From Strongylocentrotus droebachiensis (taxonomy: Eukaryota > Echinodermata > Echinoidea > Camarodonta > Strongylocentrotidae): DNA of 64,000 nucleotides. The position numbers and the translations under genes were made by a program. Shown here piece after piece: positions 12,601-24,600 of the stretch (position 1 is its first letter; the number at the start of each line of letters is the position of its first letter). The stretch spans positions 372,001-436,000 of the forward strand of contig JAVYIG010000035.1 of assembly GCA_035222895.1 (NCBI GenBank), written 5' to 3'. The notes under the pieces were generated by a model that did not search any database, had not been told where the DNA came from, and saw only the letters and a program-made list of their open reading frames with translations.

Positions 12601-13849
12601 CCTCTTTTTAAAGAGCACAACAGAGCCCTCAGATTAGGCAGGAAGTAGCAAAACAAACCCGTTAAACTGGACACAACATTCAATGGGACGATGCCCACAT
12701 CATTGAGTTTGAAACGCACTTCTGGTCAAGAATGGTAGAAGAAGCATCTGCATAAAAAGGATGAATCCTTCACTGAATAGGGATTCTTGCTATACACTTT
12801 TACCTTTGTGTAAATAATAAAAGGTCCACGGGAGTGGTTGTTAGAAGCTTAAACTACATAAAACTCTCTCCAATTTTGCAGGGGGAGAGCCTTTGCCGGG
12901 AGTCTTTAATAATAAAAGGGATAAATCCTTCACTGAATAGGGATTCTTGCTATAATATGTTACCTTTCTTCGCTCCAGTGATCTCGAGGCAGCAGACAGC
13001 AAGAAATTGTGTAAATTTTGTTCTGTTGCTGGGAGTCTTGCATGGGGCGGAGCCCCAGGAAGTTCTTGAACTTTAACAAAAATTAGGAAATTCAAAATAG
13101 TCGTCATAAGCGATAGAAATTGTAATTTTCTCCTTGAGAGTCACATAGCCCCTTTCATTTCATTTTAGAAATAACCTCTCTTCCTCTCTTAAAGACAATT
13201 TCATATAACTTCTGTTTTCGTATTGTTGTACTTTCGTCTGCAGACTTCTTAAGCACATGTCGAGCCAACTCAGTCGGAAATGTAATCTGTAGGCCTAAGT
13301 GTAAAGTTAAGTTTCATGTTCTTCCTTTTTTTTTCTTTCTTTCTCTCTCTCTCTCCCTCTCTCTGTCTCTCTCCTTTTCCTCTATCTTCTTCTTTTTTTA
13401 TAACATTATTCTCTCTTTTCTTCTAATTTTTATGTGTGTGACATGCGTTACGCGTACGTCTATCAATGTCTAAATATGGTAGATTTACATTTTGATGTTT
13501 CCCTTTGTAGGTGCACTTTATATTCCAGAAAGTGCCCTATTTTGATGGTGCCCCCCCCCCTCCTTTGTATTGATCTCGATAAAAATAACTTTCTCATTAA
13601 TTCTATTTCCCATATTTCTAATACTTGCACTAATCTCCAATTTAAAAAAAATCGTCTACTTTCTCTCAAGACAACATTATATAAAGGATTCATTAATGCA
13701 ATTAAGGCTATCTCGCGAGTCATCTCTCAATTTCCTTCCAATTGAACTCCAACTTAATTGATGTTATACACTTTATCTATTCTTCAACTACAGGTAGATG
13801 CAAATGTTACTCAAAATCCATTATATAAATCACACTCAGGATACAGCCA

Positions 13850-14190
13850 ATTCACGAGAATTGCTTCATGGGTGCCCATTTTCACCTTTGCTAACTGCCC
13901 TTTTATTTTGAATCGTGCCCCTTTTCCTTTCTAATAAGAGACCTATCCCCTTTTCATAAATGCCCCTTTTCACCTCTGATAAATCAATTTCTGATGGATG
14001 CCCCTTTTCCGTCGACAAATGCCCATTTCCCATACTCATAAGTGCCCTATCTCATTTCTGGTGAGTGCCTCCTTTCAGGTGCCCCCGTTTGAACCTTTGA
14101 TAATTACTCTTTGTACCTTGACACATGCTCCTTTTCTTTTCTAATATGTGTCTTTATCACTTTCGATAAGTGTCCCCTTTACCTCTCATC
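13850..14190. repeat. Degenerate array of GTGCCCCTTTT units
   Basis: About ten imperfect units of roughly 30 bp contain TGCCCCTTTT followed by a CTNATAA-like word (for example near 13,915, 13,960, 14,000 and 14,040). All frames are broken by stops. It looks like an old minisatellite. Confidence 0.6.
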
Positions 14191-14859
14191 ATTAGTCTTG
14201 CACCTAATTTAAAGCGACTAAGAGTAATTTCCCCTAAAGCTCGCTCGCTCGCATTTATAGATGATACAATTACATGTCACTTAACAAAGGTCTTTTCAGT
14301 CTTCCGTTATGAGAATGTGCTTATAACCCCATCATGATTTGTTTTTTTCCTCTTTATAACGGTCTGCGCGATTTTCGAATTTCCGGCCCCCCCCCCCCCC
14401 CCCCTATTGGAAAATCCTGGATCCGCGCCTGCTTTATGTCTGACTACACCCATCTGCATTGTCCTGAAAATAAATAAATGGAATAACAGCTTAGACCCCA
14501 ATGGCAAATCATGCATTTTAACTGCATTATTTAAAAACTGTAAAAGTTTGTTGCAATTCTTCCCCCTAACAATCCTAACTTGACTAAAAATATTACGAAT
14601 ACGAATGACAGGTGTTAATTTGAATGATAAAAATTACGCTTCGACAAGTGAATGTTAATTTGAATGCTAGTTGAGCAGTTTCTAAATTGAATGACAGATC
14701 TATGAAACCCTTCGACCAAAATCCTAAATTAAATACAAAAACTGGAAAATTGAATGATAATTGGCATGGCAAACCCGATCTACGCTAACTTAAATGCAAA
14801 GTAAATGAATTCGAATGACAAACACGCGAATTTGGCCGGGAAATCCTATACAACTTACC

Positions 14860-15340
14860 TTTCATATACCAAAATGAACATAAATTATTCCCAGTTAAGA
14901 TGATATGCAATTGGATTCAAACCACTCATGCTTTAGTTAGCATAGCAGTTTAACAATGATTTAGAGTCTGAAAGAAAATTTCAAAAATGGGGCATCTGAC
15001 CACTAAAATTGTGATGAGCACTGGAGGTATCCCACAGCTCGACCACGATCTCGGGTGGAAAGGAGAGGCATCTTGACCGTGCTTGTCAAAACCATGCAGT
15101 CCTGAGACTACATCTGACATCAAGAGCTCGACCCTCCTCATCGTTTCTCATTCTTTTTTCCTTTAAACTGTTGAGCAAGACTGACTTACAGATGCACATG
15201 TTCATTAGCATTTGATTGGGTACTTGCTCTATTTTGTGTTGTTGCATTTGTCTCAATCAGACCTACTAACCGTTAAAAGAATGTGCCCATCCAAGCGTGA
15301 TTGATGTTGGTAGAGTATAAATATTTCTTTAATTTGAAAT
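14860..15340. repeat. Intron segment homologous to the TM2-TM3 intron of gene A
   Basis: This stretch matches 63,531-63,990 in the same orientation over several hundred bases, for example GGGGCATCTGACCACT and GCAGTCCTGAGACTACATCTG-like blocks, with many substitutions. In gene A the matching stretch lies just upstream of the TM3 exon. Here it lies just downstream of the TM2 exon of gene B. The shared position in both genes supports descent from one duplicated gene rather than two independent repeat insertions. Confidence 0.75.
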
Positions 15341-15522
15341 ATACTTTAATATATTTTATTGATGGTTTATATGAACATTTTTAAGAGTGTCCATTTAAAA
15401 AAATTTGTTTATGACCATTCTTGAATGTATATATACTACTGGTAGCGCAGGGCTTCGATAAGGAAAACAAGGGAAATGGATAGCCTTCCAGAAACCTCAG
15501 AATACAAAATAATCAAGATTAC

Positions 15523-15628
15523 CTCAATTTCAATAGGATTGATGCCGGCAAAGAAAGTGATATCAACAAACAGAATGGCGACCATCAAGTTGGCATGAAT
15601 TATAACCCGGTCAGCTGTCATCGATCGC
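15523..15628 (-). CDS. Gene B exon: TM2
   Basis: The 106-nt exon runs from acceptor TAG to donor GTAATC. It completes an Arg codon from the previous exon and ends in phase 0. It encodes MTADRVIIHANLMVAILF and continues VDITFFAGINPIEIE, matching the family's 'RxxIHxNLxxAxLF' TM2 pattern. Read-through past the donor would add about 28 residues before a stop near 15,436. Confidence 0.85.
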
Positions 15629-18600
15629 CTATGTGTAAAGTGAAAATTAGACCCGAAGAGTTACAGAGTTACAGTTTTTATCCAAGTGAAAGAAATGTAT
15701 GTGCGTTTATTGGTTTACAAAGCATGTTATTAATATCATATCCATGGCACAAAGAAAAAGAAAGATGTTCAATTCTCGCTACCCCAAATAGCGATTCTGC
15801 CGAGATCCGGGGAAAATCCTGAAATCCGCATTGCATTATGGGATAGCTTTTCGACATTACAGCTTCCTGTGCAGGCGTTCGTGATCACAACCCTCTCTTT
15901 CACGGTAGAGTTTAACGGCCTTTTGTGCTAAAGTCACTAATTCTGCCCGAAGCTTTCCATTGCATATTATAATCTGTACCAATTACACTGATTGGCATCG
16001 ATTTTAGCGTGCGTGAAAACTCTGCACAGCGAACACAGGCGCTAGCGCCAGCGGGATGGGACTCTATACCGGAAGTTGTAGTGACGACCCGAGAGAGTGA
16101 AAATTACCTCGTCTCGCGAATTTCGAGATTTTCGTACCTATTTAGGGTAGCGAGAATTCACCTTTTTTTAGTTATGGATTTGAAATGTAAATTTGTTCCT
16201 TGGACCAACTGTGTTATAGGATTACAAAACATCTCTGTGGAATTTAGACCTATGGTTAAATATATTACTTTGAGGAAAATATATTATGGACGTATCATGT
16301 CATGCATCCTAAATTCCGATTTTCCATACACAAAGTGCACGCAGTGAGTGCAAAAAACCATACCTTCCATAGTGGGAATTCACGGTCAGTGCCCGACCAT
16401 TTCATTTCATTACACGTAATTGTTTTCATTTCAAACAGAAAACAAATATCAAAACAACAAAGAAAAAATACTTTAGAATGAATAAAAGAATATTCATTGT
16501 CTTTATATTTTCTTCTTTGCTACGTTTATAATTTCTTTTTGTCTAATAAGTATATTTTAACAAAAATTAAGCACTACCCATTTTACAATTGAATTACATG
16601 AAAAAATGATACATAAATTATCGAAATCGCATTTTAAACTATAAATTCCTTGATTTTTTTACCTCAGAATAAAGAACGTAATGAGACCGATAATGAGTGA
16701 CGTCACAGATAATCCAAGGCCAACCCAGGTTAGAATATCACTAATGATATCTCCATCCTGAAAAATATTGTTCAACACATAGCTTTTGAAGTTATTAATA
16801 CTCTTGGTATAGAATCGATACGTATATTTTTTTCGAAGACAAAATATTATGATGGACTTTATACCTGTAAGTCTAATTCACTCATTTTTGTCAAAATGTA
16901 TCCCATTACCGAAAATTAATATCATGAGAAAAAGGCTTTTGGGAGAAGCACATTCCAGGATATTGGGAAATATTTCAAACTTTTGAAATATCGTTGCATC
17001 TTAAGGGATCATTTCGATTGTTTTCTTATTAAAAGATATGAATATTCTCACAATTAACTCGCCAATATAACATTTAAACGTTATAATGATACAAATCGTT
17101 AATTCAAATTGTGATAAGCTCAAATATATACATCATGATTATATCTTACCAGCTCACTCGGCAGCAAACTCACGAGAATGGCAAAGCTGGTCATGTGATC
17201 ACAGTAGCATGACGTCATATTCACGTTGTCCGTCGAGGTTTCTCGACAGCCGGTAGAACTCCACTTCCTTTAAAAAACATAGCAGATGAGAAATGTGACC
17301 AGATAAAAAAAAAATATATATTTTGTTTGGATACAGTGATGAATTTTGTTCTCTGTAACGTTTTCTAAAAAATAAAGTCATAATCTATTACACTCCAATA
17401 TAAGAAGCACATTATATAATCTAGTATTCGGGAGTTGACAGAAGAACAAAATGCACGAAAGTGCCAAAGTAAACACATCGCTAGGAAAAGATGTAATTCT
17501 TGCAACTCCATACATGGCTATAGCAATTGGGTATTATTTTTAGATAAAAAATAACACGAGTCATTTTCTGAAGCAGTATTTTGTTTATTCTACAGAATCA
17601 AAATCATCTTTGTATTTAGCTTATAAACAAATCAAGGATTACGATGTGGAAAGGGACAACGTACGTTTTTGTCGTATTACATTTTACTTCATTTCAAAAT
17701 AACTTGAAGAAAACATGATTATATTTGCGTTTTGGTAAAAAAAAATAATTCAGTTGCATTTGTGTTAACATATTTGGTTTATTTTAGCTCGTAAAAGAAA
17801 ATACATGTCATATTCGCAACATAATCGCAAGAACCTTTGAGAATGTAAAACATGATGAAGAAGAAAAAGAATTACGATCTATCAAATCTTATTGTAGGGG
17901 GTTAGGAAATTACCCTGTGACCTGTAGAGGGCGGAGTGCTGAGACAAGCCGGCACTCTTTGCTTGGCCCTCTCACAGGTGAGTTGACCAAACTTGAACCA
18001 CTGTTATGTTTAGTAAATATTAATGTTGTTATGCTAGAGATTTGTTATGTACATATGTGTATTGTGTCAGAACGATTTCAGTAATTATTTTGATGTATCA
18101 TGTGGGTTGATATGATTATGTTGGAAACGAGGATTTAATGTTAAACTGTGTGATGCTTAGCGCTTTGATTTGTTATATGCATTTACATTGTAGTACATGG
18201 TTATGTACACTAATAAGTTGAACGCGCGGTACCAAAATTGGGTGTAGTGCGTGCGCGCTAATGTTGTGCCTGGTCCCAGGGCCAGGACCAGGACCAGGGT
18301 ACGCTCTAATTGATGTGATGAGTATAAGTCTTGGTTTAGGAATGAGGTCAGTGAGAACGGTAGGGAGCATAGAAAAGAAGTGCTTATAATAGAAGTTGAG
18401 TGTTTAAAAGTATTGCATGTTGCTTGTATTTTGGTTGCTAAGCTAGGGGATATTTGCATTGTCTTAATATTACAATGTACAAGTTAAAGGTATAGTTTAT
18501 TGAACAAGAATTAAGTAGTGATATTGAGGTCACATGATAAGGTTATTAAACCTAGCTTGGTGTGTTGGTTTATCCAAATATGTGAATGTATTGCTTTATA

Positions 18601-21600
18601 TGAGGTTTATATTGACTGTTACTTCTAGTTGTTTAAGTATTTGGGTCAGGTATTTACCTGTGTTAATGTTGAGAGTTTCAGCTACATTGTACTGTGGCAA
18701 TTGGTTTTTAAAGGGCAAATTTACTCGTTTAATATTTGATAACATGACATGTTTCGGGGAATGCATGATCTCCATGATTATCGGCATTAGTGATATGTAA
18801 TGTGTCTGTTACTGGTTACTACTAATAAAGACTCTTCGCTTGGCCCTCTCACAGAATCTGTCGTGTCGTTGATTTCGAGTTCTCGACCACCTCACAACTG
18901 GCGACCGAAGGATGGGATTCGAACCCAAGTGGACGGCGGCGTGTGCAACAGCAACATCATCGACGAGGGTGACAAGACCATGTCCGGAAGACCTCGCAAA
19001 GAGTCAAGTAGATATGTACGTCAAGAACTCGTATAGTTTTAGAAGGAGTGCTGTTCATTGAATAATAGTCGTGGAACGATAATAGTTAGCCTGGACACAT
19101 TGAACATAATTTAGCAATGAGTGATAGAGCGACGACGATGTGCATGGCAAGGTGATGAAAGAACTTGCTTCGAGAACTTACTTTAAGAATGTATTTTAAG
19201 TTTTAAGATAGTTGTTTTTATTAAAGATTTAAATATTGCTACATGTAGGTATTAGGGAAAATGTTTTTTTAACTGAAGTGAGTAGATGTGGTTGAAGAGT
19301 ATTACTTTTATGGAAAGGTAATTAATTATTCTTGATATTGATGTTATTGGAAATTTGAGAGTCGGTCAAGTTTTGAGAATGTTTAGATTCAATAGATTTA
19401 TTTTTTGAAGTCGGTTTGGAACATGTGATAGTACCTTGGTTATTGATATTGAAATCCTTGGGAAGGTGTTATAGTTTAAAGGACTAATTTCTAAGTGAAT
19501 ATATTTCATGATTTAAATTGAAGTTTTTGAGATTAAGATATACATTAGGAAAGTTCTTGTATGCAATTGGAACATAGCTTGTTAATTTTTTTGTTGATAC
19601 TCGCCGATATGGCTTTGTACGTTAAGATTGAAGAGGGGGGAAGGAAATTAAAATTTCCTTTGATGGGTATTGATGGGCCCCATAGCCTAGAAGCATTACA
19701 AACCAATTTCCCCAAGGCCAAGGGGCTGGTGTATTTAGACACAGACGGGATGGAGGTAGTTGTACCTGCTATCGGGGGGGGGGGAAGATCCATCCAACAG
19801 GGGAGTGGGGTCATGTCTACCGGCCACTTCTCCAACATAAAGAGGACAACAGGGATAGTGTCCATGGACAGTTGGAAAAGTTGCTGTCCCGCCCCCCACC
19901 CCAGATTATTATGGCACCTGAAAGAAAACTGCCCACATTTGGAGGCCGGCCAGGAGAGGTGGCAGATTTTGTCAACTCCATGAGGAGTGCTTTCGCCAAG
20001 TACGCGATTCCCGACCAACAACAAGGGGCATTCATCCTAGATTATCTCAAAGATGGACCGAAGATGGAGGTGAAGTCGCTAATTAGAGAGGGGAAAGGCA
20101 TCGCAGATATCCTCTCGTACATTCAGGACTCGTATGCGGACCATGTCCCGGTGGGGGAGCTCCAACAACTTTTCCTGGAGAGGAAGCAGCAAAAAGGAGA
20201 AAGCGTCAGAGATTTCGCGTTGGACCTTGAAAACCGTTTTCTCCGCCTCACGAGCTGGAGTGGCCGACTATATTCGGAACCAGAAGCCACCCTAGCTGAG
20301 CAGTTTATCGAGGGAATCGGCGACCGATACCTTAGGAACACCCTCCAAGATAGGTATGAGGGGGGGGGGGACATCAGTTCAATTCCGGGAACTCAGGGAG
20401 GTTGCCATTAGGAGGGAACAGCGGGAGGAGGCCCGTTTCAAGAGTTCGACAGGAACAGTGCACCAGACGGCCCTCCAGTCACAGCTACAAACACAGACGA
20501 ACCGGCCAGATGTAGTAGAGATGGTGCGGGCAGTAAAGGAACTGGCCGATCGAGTCGTCGGAGCAGTTAGCGACCTAGTAACATCGCTGATACCACCCTT
20601 GTCTCGCAATGCAGAGAATGTACAATGCTTCAATTGTAGCGGTTGGGGACATTATGCTCGGGAATGTCCACATAAGAGACAAGGACTTCAAGATACCAAG
20701 GCTCGTCAAGACAGGGAACAGGGCCCCCAGTATACAGAGCAATATAGACGTTGGGCACCGAGAGGGGGACCATCTGCACCGCCACCGTTTCCCCATCCCG
20801 ATGGGTGGGCATCTCATCCTGGGCAACCTTATGGGCAACCACCTGGCGGCTGGGTACAGCAGACCGGACCCTTACCAGTACCTTTGCCCAACCCGGGGGT
20901 ATGGATGCCGCCACCAGAAGGACCACCAATTGCCCCATCTTCGATCCCTGTGGAACAGACGCCACGAAACGAAACAGCCCGTCTCGGACAGGAGGGAAGT
21001 GTTGCGATATCTGCACGTCAGACAGTGGTGCTTGAAGCACAAAGTACAACTGGAACGAGTGAGGGACCATTTGAAGTGCTTCTAGAGCCAGGAGAATGTA
21101 GCGCCTTACCGGTAGGACTAGATATCCAGCCATGCTTCGTTCGGATAGATCAGGAGGCATCCCCCATCGTCATCCGCAATAAGGAAGATGAGATTGTGAT
21201 CCCAAAGGCTGTCCAACTGGGTGCCCTTTGCGGCAAAGCGTCAGTCGTGCGAGAGATGGAGCAAGATGAACTGTCAGTCGAGAATCATGAGAATCCGGTT
21301 GATGTGGACTGGACGAGTTTGTATCTTAGAGAACGCACAGATCTAGAGGGTCTTCCGGAGAAACATCGCGAAGTGTTTTCAGCTCGTGGTCATTATGAGC
21401 GCCTGAACCACACTCTGCACAACATGCTGGGATCTCTGCCTGAGAGCAAGAAGCGACGCTGGAATCGTTACCTGCCCTCTTTTGTATATGCCTACAACAG
21501 CACTGTCCATGCGAGTACTGGTGTTGAACCCTTCGACTTGATGTCTGGGAGAAATGGAAGGCTTCCCCATGGTCTGGTCCTAAGTGGGGAAGGACAGCCA

Positions 21601-24600
21601 GGGCGTCAGAGAAACGTCAAGTCGTATGTCCAGCAACATCAGTCATAACTACGAACTGCTAGGCCGATAGCAAGGGCCCCTGATTGAATTTGAGTCATTT
21701 TGCTATATTTTGGTCTTATAGTCTTGATTGATAGCGTTATAGAGGATTATGTTTTTGTTTAGAGACAGGATATGACTTTTAGCAACAAATTTTATTTTTG
21801 GTTTTTGATATTTGCAAAGAAGAAAGATATGCGATAAGATATTGCATACGATTTTTTGTATATCATGTACACATGCCTTTTTATGTACTTATTAAGCTTG
21901 TTTTGGGGTCTGGTATGGATCCGTCCAGCATTGGGCCACCCCATTCATTTTTATTGAGGTTCAATTATACTTAATTACCGCTTGTGATACGTGGTTGACA
22001 TTTGGACATGAAGCGCTGATTTATAGACATTATGTGCGAATTTAATGGCGATAGATAACATGATTAGTGCATTCCTATTTGAGTTGTAGGTTGGGAGATA
22101 ACTTTTTGGTGAGACGGTTTATGCTTGGTTTGACGTCTCGACGCTAGTAACAGTCAGTTAATTAGGCATGTTGGGATGTCTTTATATTTGTATATATGTA
22201 TTTATAGTGTATACTGTGTTTTTGCGAGCTTGCACAATGACACTTAAAGGGGACTGCTGTGTAGTGGAAAGATACAGGTAATGGTGCAGTTTAATATAGG
22301 TGTTATGTCGCCACGTGCTACCTTAGTGGCAAGGTTATTATGTGTTATACGTTTGTTGGTAGTTGATGGTTTGAATATTGTTCCTTCGGTCATCGAGGGC
22401 GATGACGTTTTAAGTGGGGAAGGATGTAAGGGGTTAGGAAATTACCCTGTGACCTGTAGAGGGCGGAGTGCTGAGACAAGCCGGCACCCTTTGCTTGGCC
22501 CTCTCACAGGTGAGTTGACCAAACTTGAACCACTGTTATGTTTAGTAAATATTAATGTTGTTATGCTAGAGATTTGTTATGTACATATGTGTATTGTGTC
22601 AGAACAATTTCAGTAATTATTTTGATGTATCATGTGGGTTGATATGATAATGTTGGAAACGAGGATTTAATGTTAAACTGTGTGATGCTTAGCGCTTTGA
22701 TTTGTTATATGCATTTACATTGTAGTACATGGTTATGTACACTAATAAGTTGAACGCGCGGTACCAAAATTGGGTGTAGTGCGTGCGCGCTAATGTTGTG
22801 CCTGGTCCCAGGGCCAGGACCAGGACCAGGGTACGCTCTAATTGATGTGATGAGTATAAGTCTTGGTTTAGGAATGAGGTCAGTGAGAACGGTAGGGAGC
22901 ATAGAAAAGAAGTGCTTATAATAGAAGTTGAGTGTTTAAAAGTATTGCATGTTGTTTGTATTTTGGTTGCTAAGCTAGGGGACATTTGCATTGTCTTAAT
23001 ATTACAATGTACAAGTTAAAGGTATAGTTTATTGAACAAGAATTAAGTAGTGATATTGAGGTCACATGATAAGGTTATTAAACCTAGCTTGGTGTGTTGG
23101 TTTATCCAAATATGTGAATGTATTGCTTTATATGAGGTTTATATTGACTGTTACTTCTAGTTGTTTAAGTATTTGGGTCAGGTATTTACCTGTGTTAATG
23201 TTGAGAGTTTCAGCTACATTGTACTGTGGCAATTGGTTTTTAAAGGGCAAATTTACTCGTTTAATATTTGATAACATGACATGTTTTGAGGAATGCATGA
23301 TCTCCATGATTATCGGCATTAGTGATATGTAATGTGTCTGTTACTCGTTACTACTAATAAAGACTCTTTGCTTGGCCCTCTCACAGAATCTGTCGTGTCG
23401 TTGATTTCGAGTTATCGACCACCTCACATTATGATCAATTCAACATTCCCAAAATATTCTGGAGATTATTTTGCCCTATCGTACTTTTTTATCATATTTT
23501 AGCAACAAAGACATCTCCACTTCATGAAACAATGAGGAATGATAACTATAAGAAGTACATATAGAAATCAAATGAAAGGCAAAATATTTTCGAAAATCAT
23601 TTCTGATAACATGATTTTATTGCCTTCAAATTAATACCTGGTCTTTATGTCCCAGAAACTGCATGTTGGTGAAAAGTATTCCTGACCAATCATCTGCAGT
23701 GAAATAGGAGGAAAAGTGATAAATAAATGCTAATAGTACACTTGCAAGTTGCAATTGTATAAAGAGTTTCCTGTAGAATATGATTCTTACAATCGCGTAG
23801 CAAATTGGGTCCAAAGTTCGACTTGTTTCACATGTGTTATATCGGCAATAGCGAGCTAGCGACCTATTTTGACCATATTACGGTGGGTGAACTTTCAAAA
23901 GTCAATGGAATATGAGGGTTCCGATGAAAGAGCTAGTGTCAACGTACGTCGGGGTGGATGTGCTTTTCGTTTAAACAAAAAATGAATTTTTAACGATTTT
24001 GGGGGTAAAAGTCCATAGGCTAACATGTTACGCTGCTGGACTCTGATGATAGGGGGCGTTGTCCAATGAGACTATTCGGAGCCATATGGAAAATAAAAAA
24101 TCTATAATAATGAAAAAAAACATGTATAACTGTCGAAATATATTCATTTTATTCCAAATGTTTGATTACCATTATAAACTTGATTATTCTAGGTTATATT
24201 TTGAAAGAAATATATATTTAGGTATCTAAACATAACCAAAATTCAAAACAAATGTCAAGATATGAATTATTGATTTCAATCGAGATGAGAGTTTTTAGGT
24301 ACCAGTCACTATGGTACGGAAATGCATGACAGAAGGGTTTACATTACATGACAGATTAAAAAAAATTCAGCGAGATTGAATAGATTGAAGATCTCAAGGT
24401 ACTCACTGTAGAGTGGATGAGGGTAAAGCTGAATGGAATAGACACCAACTCGTGACCAATGAATACAGTTGCCATTATGAAATTACTTGCAACTCGAAGG
24501 TAGACATCATTATTGCCGGTGGTGGCGTTGTTAGCTGTCTTGTTATTAAGGAGGTCAGCAAGACGTGCGGACGTAACAATCCCTATAGTGACAGGCTGCT

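Larger units (their letters stand above)
11425..14431. mobile_element. Candidate nested hAT-like element with GGATCCAGG ends
   Basis: The left end CAGTGGCGGATCCAGG and the right end (complement of CAGGCGCGGATCCAGG) are flanked by CTTTATG on both sides (11,418-11,424; 14,432-14,438). A 7-8-bp duplication and ends starting CAG fit hAT superfamily non-autonomous elements. Inside are an A/G-rich block (11,490-11,650), tandem 168-bp units (12,170-12,545), a GTGCCCCTTTT-rich array and a C-run. No transposase is seen. The ends could also belong to two separate insertions. Confidence 0.45.
9090..14846. mobile_element. 5.7-kb TIR element without transposase, TATA-flanked
   Basis: The left end GGATTTCCCGGCCAAATTCG and the right end are inverted copies, and both are flanked by TATA (9,086-9,089; 14,847-14,850), read as a TATA or TA duplication. 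Just inside each end lie many ATTCAAATT-type words in opposite orientation (about 9,115-9,415 left, 14,590-14,815 right). That is a subterminal repeat architecture like many cut-and-paste DNA transposons. No ORF longer than about 100 codons with recognisable content is present, so it is non-autonomous. It hosts candidate nested elements (9,552-11,002 and 11,425-14,431), C-runs and tandem repeats. It sits just 5' of the place where the TM3 exon of gene B is expected. Confidence 0.75.
17893..23428 (+). mobile_element. Gypsy-type LTR retrotransposon, internally deleted
   Basis: Two direct 1,004-bp LTRs (TG...CA) flank a 3.5-kb interior with a primer-binding site, a gag region with a CCHC knuckle, a short C-terminal piece of integrase, and a purine tract before the 3' LTR. 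TTAT on both sides (17,889-17,892; 23,429-23,432) is a 4-bp target duplication. I count 11 differences between the LTRs, about 1%, so the insertion is young. Protease, reverse transcriptase, RNase H and most of integrase are missing, so it could move only with proteins from a relative. It lies in sense opposite to gene B, in the intron that splits the GPS motif. Confidence 0.93.

Noticed and set aside
18157..18459. 100-codon minus-strand frame repeated at 22,689-22,991
   Set aside because: It lies in the LTRs, antisense to the element, and is duplicated only because the LTRs are; no domain.
20630..21160. Minus-strand 176-codon frame inside the gypsy element
   Set aside because: Shadow of the gag/nucleocapsid frame, which carries the CCHC motif.
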